In this document: piece after piece, positions 1 to 14,047 of the stretch
Layout: the number at the start of each line of letters is the position of its first letter
Position numbering within the stretch: position 1 is the first letter of the stretch
DNA from: Lasioglossum baleicum
Lineage: Eukaryota; Arthropoda; Insecta; Hymenoptera; Halictidae
DNA: 64,000 nt
Direction: 5' to 3'
Assembly: GCF_051020765.1 (NCBI RefSeq)
Contig: NW_027469101.1
Span: 930,001-994,000, forward strand
Program-made: the position numbers and the translations under genes
The notes under the pieces: generated by a model
Databases searched by the model: none
What the model was told of the DNA's origin: nothing
Seen by the model: only the letters and a program-made list of their open reading frames with translations

Positions 1-2599
1 ACCTTCCATGAGATCCGAAAGGCTATATCAATAGCTTCAACTATGCTGTAGTTCCGAGAGCCAAACCAGGTATGCCTGGAGTAAATCTACGGATCAGTAT
101 TGGCAATAGACACTTTAAATCACGGAATCAATATGAATGTACAGAGTCAAGCTGTTGTGGATGGTTGCATATTGGCACATAGTAAAACACTTACCGATAC
201 CCTTACCATCCGAGAAACAAACACGCTGTATTGTGGGTATAACTTCGTGTACATGGAATCATATTGGAATACATTTTAGAGACGGGCACCTTAATTTCAG
301 GAATGAAACTGAAGATCGAGTGACAAATAGTTCGAGAATGTTACCACTACTCTTACTCTTTGAGAATCGACCAGCTATGCCAATAGCTTCGCCTATCCCA
401 TGATTCCGACAGTCATACTAGGTATTCCTGATGTAAATCACCTGAACAGTATTGGCAATAGACACCACAAATTCACGGTTTGAATATTAATGCAGACTGT
501 CAAAACCTTGTAGAACGTTACAAATTTCTATAAAGTCAATCGTTATACCGAAGGCCTTACCCTACGTATAACTAACCCCCCGTATCGAGAGTATAACGTT
601 GTGTTCAGAGAAAGAAATTAGTGTCCGTTTCAGTGACGGGCACCTCACATTCTTGTATGAAATTGAAGATGGAGGGTCAAACCGTTCGAGAACGTTACCA
701 CCATCATTGAAGGACGTACGGCTCAGTCAATAGCTTCACCAATCCTAAGGCCCTCGGAGCCAAACCGCGTATTCCGGGAATAAGTGCGGTGAACAGAATT
801 CGCAACAGACACCTTATTTCACGGCTTGTATACTAAATGAGAGCGTCCATCCACCTGAGATTGTCTCCAATTTGTATAAACTCTTACTTCTTGGCAAATA
901 CCTAACCCTCCGAGGGCCGTGCCGCTGTATCGGGAGTATAACATAGTGATCAGAGGATCAAATTAGTAAGCATTTTAGAGACGGGGGCCTTAGTTTCATG
1001 ACGAATAAGAAGATGAAGCGTCAAACCGTCTGAGAAAGTTACCACCTTCTATGAGATTCAAGCGGCCAAGTCAATAGCTCCATGCATGCTGTGATTCAGA
1101 AAGTCAAATGAAATATGCCGGGAGTAAATACGCTGTACAGTATTGGCAATAGATATCTTAATCCGCGGACTGAATATTAAAATTGAGCGTCACGCCATAT
1201 GAGAACTTTACCAACTCCGACCAAGTCAAACGTTTTACCGAATGCCTTACTGTCCGAGGAGCTAACGCACCGTATCAGGAGTGTAACTTGGTGTTTAGAA
1301 AATCACATTCGTATACATTACAATGATGGCATCATAAGTTCATGTATGAATTGGAAGGTCGAGGGTAAAACAGTTCGGGACCGTTACCACCTTCTTGGAG
1401 AGTCGAACGGCTAAGTCAACAGTTTCACTTATCCTGTGATACCGAGTGTCAAACTAGTTATTCCGGAAGTAAATCCGCAGTACAGTATTGGCATCATACA
1501 CCATATAACACGGTATAAATATTAAACACCAGAGCCAAACCGTTATAGAACGTTACTAATTGGTATAGAGACAAACTTTTTACAGACTGCCCAATCATCC
1601 GAGAAGCTAGCCCGCTGTATCGAGCGTATAACGTCGTGATCAGAGATACAAATTAGTATACAGTTTAATGACCGGCACCTTAATTTTATGTATGAATTAG
1701 AATGTCGATTCTCAAACCTCTCGTGAACGTTACCACTTTCTCTGAGAGACGATCGGCTAAGTCAATAGCTATTCTTATCTTTCGTTTCCGAGAGACAAAC
1801 CAAGTATTCCGGGAGTTAGTCCCCTAAATAGTATTGGCAATATACACCTTAATTCACCGTCTTAATATTAAAGTACTGAGGCAAACCGTTGTAGAACGCT
1901 ACCTACTGGAACAGGTTCAAACTTTTTATAGAAGGCCTTACGTTCCGAGAAGCTAACCCGCTGTGTCGAGAGTAATACTTCGTATTCAGACGCAAATTAG
2001 TATACATTTTAGTGATGGGCATATTAATGTCATGTCTCAAACCGAAGTTCGATGGTCAGACTGTTCGACAACGTAACCAGCTTCTTTGAGATTCAAGCGG
2101 CTAAGTCAATAGCTTCAGATATGCTGTGATTCAGAAAGTCAAACGAGATATGCCGGGAGTATATCCGAAGAACAGTGGTGGAAATGGACACATTAATTCA
2201 CGATATGAATAATAAAGTATGCAGTGAAACCGCTCGAGACCGTTACAAATTGGTATATCGTCAAACCACTTTCCGGATAACATACCTCCCGAGAACATAT
2301 CCCGGTGTATAGCGGGTATAGCTTCGTGTTCAGAGAAACAAGTCAGTCTTCATTTTCGTACCGCGCAACAAAATTTCATGCATAAAAAGAGGACCGAGTG
2401 TCAAACCGCTCGAGAACAGTTCCAACTTCTTTGAGAGTCGAATGGTTTTGTCAAAAGCTTCACCCATCCTGTGATTGCGAGACTGATGCCTCGTACCCCA
2501 GAAGTAAGTCCGCTGAACACAACTGGCAATAGAGACCTTCATTCGCGGTCTGAATATCACATAACAATGTCATTCCGTCGGAGAACCTAATCCAAATGT

Positions 2600-4110
2600 T
2601 ATAGAGTCATTTTTTTTTTTTTTACCGAATACACTACTTTCCTGGACACTAACCCGGCGCAGCTAGTGTATTGCTTAGTGCTCACGGAAGTAAAGTAGTA
2701 CAAATTCTATTGACGGGCACCTTAGTTTCATGTATGAATTGGAATATCGAGAGGCAAACTGTGCCAGAACGATACAAGCATTTTTGACTGTCGCAGAGCT
2801 AAGTCAATAGTATCACCTATCTGGTGTTACAGAGAGACAAACCAGGTATTCCGGGAATAAATGCACTGAACGGTACTCGCAATAGACACCTTAATTCATG
2901 GCATGAATATTAAGGTTGATAGCCAAGCCGTCGGAAAACATTGCGAATTGGTATAAAGGAATCCTTTTAACGAACACCTTACCTTCCTGGAACCTAACCC
3001 GCCGCAGCGAGAGTCTTACTTAGTGCAAACGGAAACAAACTAGTACACATTTCAAAAGGCGGACAGTTTAATTTCATGTATCAGTAGGAAGATCGAAGGT
3101 CAAACCATCCGAGAACGTTATCACTTTCTGTGAGAGATTAACGGCTGAGTAATAGCTAGACCTATCCTGTGATTCGGAGGGTCAAACCAGATATTGATGT
3201 AGTAAATCCACTGAACGGTATTGGCAATAGACACCTTAATTCACGGTACGAGTACAACAGCAGAAGGTCAATCCGTTGGAGTACATTACGAATTGCTATA
3301 GAGTATTTCTTTTCACCGAACACCTTCCTGTAAAATATCCCGCTTTAGCGAATGCCATTCCTAGTGCTCGCGGGTCCAAATTAGTTGATATAATCGCAGA
3401 CAAACTCCTTATTTTCATGTATCGACTGGAAAATCGACAGTCAAACCGTTCGCGAGCGATCCCACCTCCATTGGGATTCGAAGGGCTAAGTTAATAACTT
3501 CGCGTATCCTGCTATTCCGATAGGCAAACCAGGTATGCCGGGAGACAATCCATTGTACAGTATTGGCAATAGACACCTTAATTCCCAGTATGAGTATTAA
3601 TGAAGAAGGTCAATCCATCGGAGAACATTACCAATTGGCATAGAGTCATTCATTTTACGGAATACATTATCTACCTAGGACCTAACCCGCTGATGTGAGT
3701 GATCTGTTTAGTTCTCACAGAAACAAATCAATAGACATTATAGATGCGGCACGCCTTATTTTGCTATATGAATTAGGAAATCGAGTGGCAAACTGTTCGA
3801 GATATCTCCCACCTTCATTGGAGTCGAACGGCTAAGTCAATAGCTTCACATATCCTGTGATTCCAATAGTAAAATCGGGTATTCCGGGAGAAAATCCGAT
3901 GTACCGTATTGGCAATAGACACATTAATTCACGGTATGGATATTAAAGTAGAGCGTCAAACCGTTTGAGAATATTACCGATTTGTATAAAGCCAAACGTT
4001 TTACCGAATGCCATACCTTCCGGGAACCAAACCTGCTGTAGCGAGTGTCCTGCTAAATGTGCAAGGAAGAAAATTAACAGAGCATTTAGCGGACGAACAA
4101 CACATGTTTG
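2600..4110 (+). repeat. Run of subtype-2 A-halves
   Basis: Five successive units (variant text near 2670, 3010, 3360, 3700 and 4050) carry the second form of half A: TTGCTTAGTGCTCACGG and AGCAGACGGACACC in place of TATAACTTCGTGTTCAGAG and AGTGACGGGCACC. Elsewhere in block 1 the two subtypes alternate irregularly (subtype 2 again near 5085, 5430, 6110, 6460, 7070, 8090 and 10490). The linked differences show two old, separately amplified lineages mixed in one array. Confidence 0.75.
2610..2623 (+). repeat. Poly-T run (14)
   Basis: Expansion of the short T tract of subtype-2 half A (usual text CATTCTTTTTACCG). Confidence 0.9.
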
Positions 4111-7050
4111 TGTGTAAATATCATCATCGAGCGTCAAACCGATCGAGAACTTTACCACATCCTGTGAGAGATGAACTGCTATGACAATAGTTTCACCTTC
4201 CCTGTGATTCGGAGAGGCAAACCACGTATTCCGGAGGTAAATACACTGACGGTTATGGGCATTTAACTCCATAATTCACGGCTTCAATAATAAATCAAGC
4301 CGTTACGCTGCTGAAAAACAATACTTATAGGTTGTAGGGTTAAACTACTTACAGAATGCCTTACCGTCCGAAAAACTAACTCCGTCTTTTTTTGAAGTAT
4401 CGCACTGCGATCAGAGGTACAAAATAGTACACATTTACTGACGACCACCTTAATTTCATGAATGAATTGGGAGATCGAGGGTCAAACCGCCCGAGGACGT
4501 TACTACCTTCGGCATCAGACGAACGGCTGTGTCAGTAGCTTCACCTATCCTGTGGTCAGGAGAGTCAAGCCATGTATTCCGGGAGAAAGTCCGCTGAAGA
4601 TTTTGGCGATAGGCTTCTTAATTCGAGGTTTGAATATTACGGTAGAGCGTCAAACCGTTTGACAGTATTGCCAATTACTATAAGGTCAAATGTTTCACTG
4701 AAGGCCTTACGTTCCGCGAACCTCACCGGCAACATCGATAGTATATGTTCATGTTCAGAGAATTAAACTAGTATTTATTTCAGAGACTGGCACCTTAACT
4801 TCATGTATGAATTAGATCTGCGGGTGTCGGACCGTTCTGGAACGATACCACCTTTTTGAGAGTAGAACGGCTAAATGAATAGCTTCACCTAGCCTATGAT
4901 TCCAAGTGACAAACCTGATACTCTGGGAGTAAATTCCCTGTGCGGTATTGGCAATTGACAAATTAATTCACGTTTTGAATATTAAGGTAGAGCGTAAAGA
5001 CGTTTGGGAATATTACCAGTTGGTATAATGTCAAACGTTTTACCAATTACCTCACGTTCCGAGAATCCATCCAGAAGCAGAGTGTTGCTTAGTGTAACCG
5101 GAAACAAGTTAGTATACTTTGGAGTGACGAGAACATTAATTTCATGTATGAATAAGAAGATCGCGGGTCAAACCGTTCGAGAACGTTACACCCTATTTTG
5201 AGAGTCGAACGTCTATGTCGATTGCTTCTGATTCCGAGTGTCAAACAAGGTATTCCGGGATTGAATCCACTGAACATTGTTGGCAATAGACACCATAAGT
5301 AACGGTCAAAAATTTAAAGTAGAGCGTAGAACTGCCGAAAACTTTACCTATTCGTATAGAAACAAACTTTATACAGAAAGCCATACATCCCGAGTTGTCC
5401 AACCCGCTGTAGGGAGTGCCTTGCTCAGTGTTTATGGAGGCATATGAGTAGACATTTTAGAGGCGCGCAACTTAATTTCATGTACGAAATAGAAGATCGA
5501 GGGTAAAACCGTTCGAGAACGCTACCACCTTAGTTGAGAATCGAACCGCTTTGTCAATAACTTTATTGATCCTATGATTCCGAGAGTCAAACCAGGTTTT
5601 CGGGCCTAAATGCGTTCAACAGTAATGGCATTAGACCGTAGCTCACGGATTTAACATTACGGTAGGGTGTCTATCCATTTGAGAACGTTACCTATTGCTA
5701 TATAGTCAAATTTATACCGAAGGCCTTACCTTCCGAAAAGCTAACCCACTGTATCGAGATTATATCTTCGTGATCAGAGAAGCAAATTAGTTCACATTCT
5801 TGTGACGAGCACAGTAATTTCTTGTGTGAATGAAGAATCTCGAGGTTTAAACCGTTCAGGAGAGTTACCACCTTCCTTGAGAGGCGAACGGCTAAGTCAG
5901 TAGCTGCAACTATACTGTAATTCCTAAAGAAAACCAGGTATTCCGGGAGTAAATCAGATGTTAAGCATTGGCAATGTGACCTTTAATTCACGGTTTGAAT
6001 ATTAAAGTAGAGCGTCAAGCCGTTGCTGAAAGTTACCTATTCGTATATGATCGAACTTGTTCCCGATGGACGTAACTTCCGAAAATCCCAATCCTGCGGT
6101 GGAAGTGTCCTGCCTAGTGTTCATGGAAACAAAATTGTCGACATTTTAGAGAGGGACATGTTAATTTGATGTATGAATTAGAAGATCTGGGGTTAATCCG
6201 TCCGCGATAGTTACTACATTCTTTGGACGTTGAACGGCTAAGCCAATAGCTTCACCTGTTCTGCTATTCCGATAGATAAACTAGGTACTCCGGCATCCTA
6301 TCCGCTGAAGAGTATTGGCAATAGGCACCTTTATACACGGTATGAATGCTAAAGTGGAGAGTCAAACCGTTGGAGAATAAAACCAAATGTTACAAGGTCA
6401 TACCTTTTTACCGGATACCTTACGTTCCATGAATATCACCCGCTGTTGCGATTGTCATATTTGGTACACACAGAAACAAATTATTAGGCATTATGACAGA
6501 AGCACACCTTATTTTCTTGTATAAACGGAATAATCGGGAGTAAAACTGTTCGGGATCGTTACCACCTTCTGTGGGGGATGAACGGATTTGTCAATTGCTA
6601 CTCCCATCCTTCCTTTCCGAGAAGCAAACCAAGTATTCCGGGATAAATCGGCGGAACTATTTTGCAATAAACGTCGTTATTCACGGCATGAATTTTAAAG
6701 TTGAAAGTCTATCCGTCGTTGAAAATTACCAATTGGTATAAACTCAAACGTTTTACTGAAGACCCTACCTACCGATAGCCCAAGACGCTATATCGAGAGT
6801 ATAACATGGTGCTCAGGGGACGAAATTGGTATACATTTCAGTGACGGGCACCTTAATTTCGTATATGAATTAGAGGATCAAGTGTCAAATAATTCGAGAT
6901 CTTTATCACTCTCTAGGAGAATCGAACTGATGTGTCAATAGCTTTACCCATCCCTGTGATTCCTAGATTCAAGCCTGGTATTTAGGGCGTAAGTCCTCTC
7001 AACAGTCTTGGTCATTGACACCTTAATTGACGGTTTGAATATTAGAATAG

Positions 7051-7075
7051 AGCGCCAAACTTAGTGCACACGGAA
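7051..7075 (+). other. Partial deletion in a satellite unit
   Basis: GAGCGCCAAAC of half A joins directly to TTAGTGCACACGG at 7060/7061, removing about 90 bp. Confidence 0.8.
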
Positions 7076-10000
7076 TCAAATTAGTAGATATTTTAGCAGG
7101 CGGAAATCTTACTTTTGTGTATCAGCAGAAAAATCGAGTGTCAAGCGCTTGGAGAACGATCCCACCTTCCAGAATTGAACAGCTACGTCAATAGTTTGAC
7201 CGATCCTGTTAATCCGAGAGTCAATCCAGGCATTCCGGGAGTAAGTCCGCTGAAAGCTATTAGCAATAGACACACCAATCAGCGGTGTGTAAATTAAAGT
7301 AGAGAGTCAAACTCTTGGAGAACATTACCAGTTGGTATAGAGTCCTTTTTTTCCGAATACCTTACCTACGGTGAACATAACCTGCTGGATCGAGTGTATA
7401 CCTTCGTGCTCAGAGAGGCAACTTCGAATACAATATTTTGACGGGCACATTAGTTTCATGTAGGAAATATAAGATGGCGTGTCAACCCGTTTGTGAACGT
7501 TACCACTTTCTTTGAAAGTCGAACGGCTATGTCAATCGCTTCACACACTCTGTGATTCGGAGAGTCATATCAGGTACTCCGGGAATAAATGCGATGAACA
7601 GTTTGGCAAGGGGCACCGTAATTCACGGTTTGAATATTATTGCAGACCGTCAAACCGTTCTAGTACGTTTCCAAATGTTGTGTAAATCGTTTTACTGAAG
7701 ACATTACTTTCCCCGAACCTCACCCGTTTCATCGAGAGTCTAACCCGTGGTCAGAGGAAGAAGTTAGTATTCACTTAATTGCGGGCAATATTAGCTTCAT
7801 GTGTAAATTGAACGATCGAGGGTGAAACACTGGGAGAACATAACCACCATCATGGAGAGTCGAGCGGTTAAGACTATTGCTTCCCATCCTCTAATTCCGA
7901 AGGTCAAAGCAGGTATTCCAGGTGTAAGCCCGCTGAACGATATTGGCATTGGACAGCTTACATCACGGATTGAATATTAAGGTATAGCGTCAAACGGTTT
8001 GAGAGCTTTATCTATTGGCATAGATTCAAGCTATTTACCGAAGGCATTACCGACCGAGAAACATATCACGTCATATTACGGGTCTTGCTTGGAGATGGCG
8101 GATTCATATTAGCAAAAATTTTAACAGACGGACACCATATTTTCATGCATGAAGAGAAAACTTGAGAGTCATACCGTTCAAGAGCGTTACCACCATCTTT
8201 CAGAATCAAACGGCCACGTCAGTGGCTTCTGCCGTCCTGTAATTCCGAGAGTTAAACCAGGTATTCCGGGAGTAAATCCGCTGAACAGTATTAGCAATAG
8301 TATGGGCCATGTACAGAGTCAACCCGTTGTAGCATGTTACCTATTGGCAGGGAGTCATACTTTATACCGAAGACCTTACGTTCTACGAACACAAACCGCT
8401 GTATCGAGACTATAACTAAGCGTTCACAGAAACAAATTGGTACATACTTTAATGACACGCACCATACTTTGATGTGTGAATAAGGAGATCGAAAGTTAGA
8501 GCTTTCGACAATGTTACCCCCTTCATTGAGAGTCGCATAGCTAAGTCAATAGCTTCTCCTATCCTGTGACTCCAAGAGTCAAACCAGATATTCCCTGGAG
8601 TATATTCGCTGTACAGTATTGGCAATAGATAAGTTAATTCGCAGAGTGAATACTATAATAGAGCGTCACGCCGCGTAAGAACGTTACTAATTGCTATGAA
8701 GTCAAACGTTTTTCCGAATGCCTTACCGTGCTAGAAGCTAATACGGCGCATCGAGAGAATAGCAATGTGATTAGAGAAACACACTGGTATACAATTTAGG
8801 GACGTCACTTTCAGTTCATGATTGAATTAGAAGATCTAGTGTCCAAACATTCGAGAACATTACCACCTTGTTTGATAGTCGAACGGCTGAGACAACAGCT
8901 TCTGCTATCATGTGATTCCGTAGAGACAAATCTGTGTTTCCAGGAGCAAATCCGCATATGAGTATTGGCAGTAGACACTTTAATTCACGCAATGAATATT
9001 AAGGTAGAGAGTCAAACCGTCGGTGAACATTACATGCTGGTAAAAAGTAATTCTTTTTACAGATTACCTTGCCTACCGAGAATATAACCGGCTGCAGGGA
9101 TTGTGTTGCTTTGTGTTCAGAGAAAGAAATTAGTATTCATTTTATAGACGGGACCCTTAATTTCATGCATAAATGAGAACAGCGCGTGGCAAACAGTTCG
9201 AGAATGTTTCCACCTTGTTTGAAGGTCGAAAGGTTGAGTCAATATCTTCTCATATAGTTGTGATCCCTAGAGCCAATCCTGGCAACCCAAGAGTAAATCC
9301 GCTGAATAATGTTAGCAATGGACACCTTATTTCACAGTTTGTATATCAAAGCAGTTCGTCAAACCGTTTGAAAACGATACCAATTGGTATAAAGTCCAAC
9401 GATTTACCGCATACCTTACCCTCCAAAGAATAACCCGCTGCATAGAGAATATGACTTCGTGTTCAGAGAAAGAAATAACTATACATATCAGTGACTTAAC
9501 TTCACCTTAACTTCATGTATGAATTAGAAGATTGAGATCCAAACCGCTCGAGCACGTTGCCATCCTTTTTCAGATTTGAAAGGATAAGTCAATAGCTTCA
9601 ACTATCCTGTGATACCGGAGTCAAATCAGGAAATTCAGGAGCAAATGCGCTGTAGAGTATTGGCAATAGACACCCTAATTCACGATACGAGCGTTAAAGT
9701 GCAGTGTCAAACCGTTGTAGAACGTTACAAATTGGTATTGAGTCAAGCTTTTTACCGAAGACCTTACCTTCCTAGAAATTAGCGCGCCATATGGTGAGTA
9801 TAGCTTCGTGTGCAGACAAGCCAATTTAAACCCATTTTGGTAATGTTCACCATAATTTCGTGCATGAGTTAGAAGAACAGGTGTCAAACCGTTCCTGAGC
9901 ATTACCACGTTCTCTTAGAGTCGAACGGCCACGTCGCTAGCTTCACCTATCCTACGATTCCGATAGTCAAATCAGGCATGACTGGAGTGGTTCCGCTGAG

Positions 10001-11920
10001 CAGTACTGGCATTGGACACGATATTTCACGGTATATATATTGTAGTACAGGGTCAATCCGTTGTAGAACGTTACCTGTTAACATAGTGTGGAACATTCTT
10101 CTGAAGGCCTCACCTTTCGAGAATATAACCAGCCTTGTCGAGAGTTTATCGACGCGTTCAGTAAAACACATTAGTATACGTTTCAGTGACAGGCACTTCA
10201 ATTTCACGTTTGAAATGGAATATCGAAGGTCAAACCGTTGGGGATCGTGACCTCCATCTTTGGGATTCAGATGGCTAAGTCTGTACCCTTACCTATCCTA
10301 TGACTTCGAGTGCCAAACGCGGTATCACTGTAGAAAATCCGCTGAACAGTATTGACAATAGTTACCTTAACTCACGGTACAGTAGTGAAGTAGAGAAACA
10401 ATACGTCCAGGACATTACGAATTGGTACAATATATTCCTTTTTACCGAATACCTGACCTTCCTAGAACCAAACCCGCTACAGAGAGTGTCTTGCTTTGTG
10501 CTTACGGAAGCAAACTAGTAGAGATCTTAGCAGGCGGACACATTTTTATTGTATGAATAGGAAGCTGGAGAGTCAATCCGTCCAAAAGTGGGACCACACT
10601 CTTCGAAACTCGAACTCCATATTCAATACCTACAACTATCCTGTGTTTTCGAAGGTCACACCTGGTATTCCGAGACTAAATTCGCTGTATAGTATTGGCA
10701 ATAGACACCTCATTTCACGGTTTGAATGTTAAGCAGACTGTCAAACCGTTGTAGAAAGTTACCTATTGGTATAGAGTCAAACACTCTACTGAGAGCCTTA
10801 GCCTTCGGTGAAGCTAACCTGCAGTTTAGAGAGTATAACTTCGCGTTGAGAGAACGAAATTAGTATTCGCATCAGTGAACGGCACCTTATCTTCATGTAT
10901 GGTTCAGAAGGTCGTGTGTCAAACAGCTGGAGAAACGTTGCCACCTTCTGTGAGAGGTGAACGGCTAAGTCAATAATATCACCTACCATGTGGTTCGAGA
11001 GTCGAATTACGCATTCCGGGAGCAAATCAGCTGTACACTATTGCCGAATGGAGGCCCTATTTCACGCTTTCAATATTAAAGTAGGTCGTCGCACTGCATG
11101 GAAACCATACTATTTTGTATCAATTCAATCCTTTTACACAATTTATTACCACCTGATAGACTGTCACGCTGTATCGAGATTATGATATCGTGTTCAAGGA
11201 AGCAATATGCATTATAGTGACCGCACCTCATTTTCATGTATAAACAGCAAAATCGAGAGTCAAACCGTTCGAGATCGTTACCACATACCTTTAGAGTCCA
11301 ACGGATAGTTCAGTAGCTTCACTAATACTGTGATGCGGAGATTTAAACTAGGCATTCCCTGGAGTAATCCGATTAGAAGTAATGGCAATATACATCTTTT
11401 TTCACGATATGAATATCAAAGTACACAGTGAAACCGTTGTAGAACGTTACCTATTATTATAGAGTCAAACCTTTTGCCGAATACCTAACATTCCGAGAAC
11501 ATAACCTGCTGTATCGAGAGCGGCAATTCGTGCTCAGAGAAAGACATTAGTTTACAATTTAGTGACGTGAAACTTACTTTTATGTATGAATTAGACGATC
11601 GAGGGTCGAACCGTTTGAGAACGTTGCCACCTTTTATGAGAGTCGAAAGGCTAAATCAGTGGTTTCACCTATCCTGTGCTTCCGAGAGTGAACCACGTAT
11701 TCCTGGAACAAATCCGTTGAAGAGAATTGGACATAGGCACCGTAATGCACGGTTTGATCTTCAACGCAGACAGCCAAACCGTTGTAGAACGTTACCCATT
11801 GGTATAGAGTCAAACATTTTACCGATATTCCAACCTTCGGAGATGCTAACCGCCGCTTCGAGAGCATATTTTTGTGTCCAGAGAAGCAAACTAGTTAACA
11901 TTTCAGTGACTGCCGCCTCA

Positions 11921-11960
11921 ATTTCATCATTTATTTCATTATATTCATTCATTTCAGTAT
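11921..11960 (+). repeat. TTCATT-rich microrepeat in half A
   Basis: The usual TTTCATGTATG text is replaced by a string of TTCATT, TTTATTTC and ATTCATTC motifs, a small local expansion by slippage. Confidence 0.7.
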
Positions 11961-12244
11961 ATCGATGATCAAACCGTTTGAGAATGCTACCTACATCTTT
12001 GACGGTCGAACGGATAAGACAGTAGTTTCACCTGTCCTGTCATTCCGAAAGGCAAACCAGGCATTCCAAGAGTCAATAAATTGTACAATATTAGCAATGG
12101 GCGCCTTGATTCGCGGATTGAATGTTGAGGTACAGAGTCTATCCCTTGTAGAACGTTATCTTTAGGTATAATGGGAAAAGTAGTACCGAAGACATTACCC
12201 TCCAAGAACACAACCTGCTGCATCGAGGAAATAACTTCGTGATC

Positions 12245-12365
12245 CGAGAAACAAATTGCAATTTGTATATTACAGTAGACCGTCAATCCGTTTGAGAACG
12301 TTACCAATTGGTATAGTGTCATATTATCATACTATCATGCTCATCCTATGTGAGGAAAGAATGAA
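12245..12365 (+). other. Scrambled satellite unit
   Basis: Half A jumps at about 12258 from ACAAATTG to the next half A (TTACAGTAGACCGTC), losing a half-unit. Then 12321-12361 is AT-rich filler (ATTATCATACTATCATGC) before TGAATATTAAAG resumes. Confidence 0.72.
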
Positions 12366-14012
12366 TATTAAAGTTCAGAGTCAAAACGTTGTAGAACGTT
12401 ACCTATTGGCATAGAATCACACTATTATCCGAAGGCCTTTCCTTCGGTGAATCTATCCCGCTGTATCGTGAGTATAACTTAGTATCTAGAGGAACAAATT
12501 AGTATACACTTTACTGACGTCCACCTTAATTTCACGTATGAATTCGATTTACGGGGGTCAATCCATTCGCGAACGTGACAACCTTTTTCGTGCATCGAAC
12601 GGCTAAGTGGAAAGCCTCGCCAATCATGTGATTCCGAGAATCAAACCATGTTCTCCGGGAGTAAGTCCGCTGTACACTAGCGGAAAAGGACACCTTACGC
12701 CACGGATTGAATATTAAGGAAGAGTGTGAAACCGTTTGAGAACGTTATCATATGGTATAAAATCAAACCATTTACCGAAGATCTTACCCTCTCAGAACCT
12801 AACCCGCTGTATCGAGAGTACAGCTACGTATTTAGGGAAACACATTAGTATGCAATTCAGTGCCGACACCTCAAACTCATGTATGCATTATAAATTCGAA
12901 GGTCAAAACTATCGGAAACGTTACCTCCTTCTATGAGATTCGAACGGCTACTTCAAAAGCATCTCATATCCTGTGATTTGGACACCAATGGACACCTTAA
13001 TTCACGATTCAAATATTAAAGCACGGCGCCAAACCGTTCTAGAGCGTTGCCAGTTGGTATAAAGACAAACAATTTACCGGTGGCCTTACCTTCGGAGAAG
13101 CTAACCTGCCTATTCGAGAGTATAAAACCGGGTTCGGTCGAAAGAACTAGTGTACATTTTAGCGACGGGCACCGTAGTATCAAGTATGGATTAGAAGCTC
13201 GAGTACTTTCTTTGAGCGGCGAACGGCTAAGCTATCAGCTTCACGTATCCTGTTATTCAGAGACACAAGCCAGGCAATCCGCGAGTTAATCCGCTGAAGA
13301 GTAATGGCATCAGACACAATAATACACGGTTTGAATATTAAAGTAGAGCGACTATCCGCTTGAGAACGATACTAATTCGTATAAGGTTATACGTTATAAA
13401 GAAGGCATTACCTTCCGAGAAGCTACCACCCTATATCGAGGCATTACTTCGTATTCAGAGAAGCCAATTAGTATACAGTTTAACGACGAGCACCTTAACT
13501 TCATGCATGAATTAGAAGATTGAGGGCCAAACCGCTCGAGAACGTTGCCACCTTCTATGGCATTCGAACGGCCAAGTCAATAGCTTCACCTATCCTGCGA
13601 TTCTAAGAGACAAAATTTACTCCGAAAGTAAATCCGCTGAACAGTGTTGGCAATATGCACCTTAATTCACGGTTTAAATGTTAAAGGGAACGTCAGTCTG
13701 TTGTACAACGTTAGCTATTGGTATAGAGTCAAACACTTTACATACAGCATTACCGTCGGAGATACTAACCCGTAGATTCGAGGGTATACCTACGTGTTCA
13801 CATAAAGAAGTTACTATTCATTTCTGTGTACGGAAGCGATATCAGCATCTTCGAGAGTCGCACGGCTGCGTCTATGGCTTCACCTATACTTGTGTTTCCG
13901 AGAGTCAAATCAGGTATTCCGGGAGTAAGTCCGCTGTACAGTCTCGGCATTAGACACCCAAATTCACGGTATATATACTACAGTGCAGAGTCAAAACCGT
14001 TGCTGAGCGATA

Positions 14013-14047
14013 GTTACTGGTATAGAAGGAATAGGTAATGTTCTACA
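14013..14047. other. Orientation switch 1 (+ to -), head-to-head
   Basis: Forward half A stops at GTTACTGGTATAG and inverted half A begins at ATAGGTAATGTTC, the same monomer position within about 5 bp. The consensus there is the 12-bp palindrome TACCAATTGGTA. Confidence 0.85.

Larger units (their letters stand above)
1..14030 (+). repeat. 345-bp dimeric satellite, forward block 1
   Basis: About 40 tandem copies of a unit of about 345 bp. The landmark ATTGGC (or a close variant) recurs at 451, 798, 1142, 1487, 1833, 2177, 2522, 2875 and 3220, giving spacings of 344-353 bp. Each unit holds two related halves. Half A runs from TGAATATTAAAG through GTCAAACCGTTTGAGAACG, TTACCAATTGGTA, then CCGCTGTATCGAGAG. 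Half B runs from TGAATTAGAAGATCGAGG through GTCAAACCGTTCGAGAACG, TTACCACCTTC, then AATAGCTTCACCTATCCTG. Both halves share CACCTTAATT, ATGAAT, GTCAAACCGTT and GAGAACGTTACCA. Copies are diverged and have small indels. No gene is visible; the short open frames follow the repeat phase. The left end runs off the window. Confidence 0.95.

Noticed and set aside
8149..8415. Recurring peptides such as PRVKPGIPGVNPLNSI in many short frames, suggestive of a repeated protein
   Set aside because: They are translations of the same satellite text in phase. Frames are interrupted in every unit and no copy extends beyond about 170 codons.
1..14030. Evenly spaced repeats as a CRISPR array
   Set aside because: The whole 345-bp unit is repeated, with no unique spacers of about 30 bp and no cas genes; units are diverged throughout.
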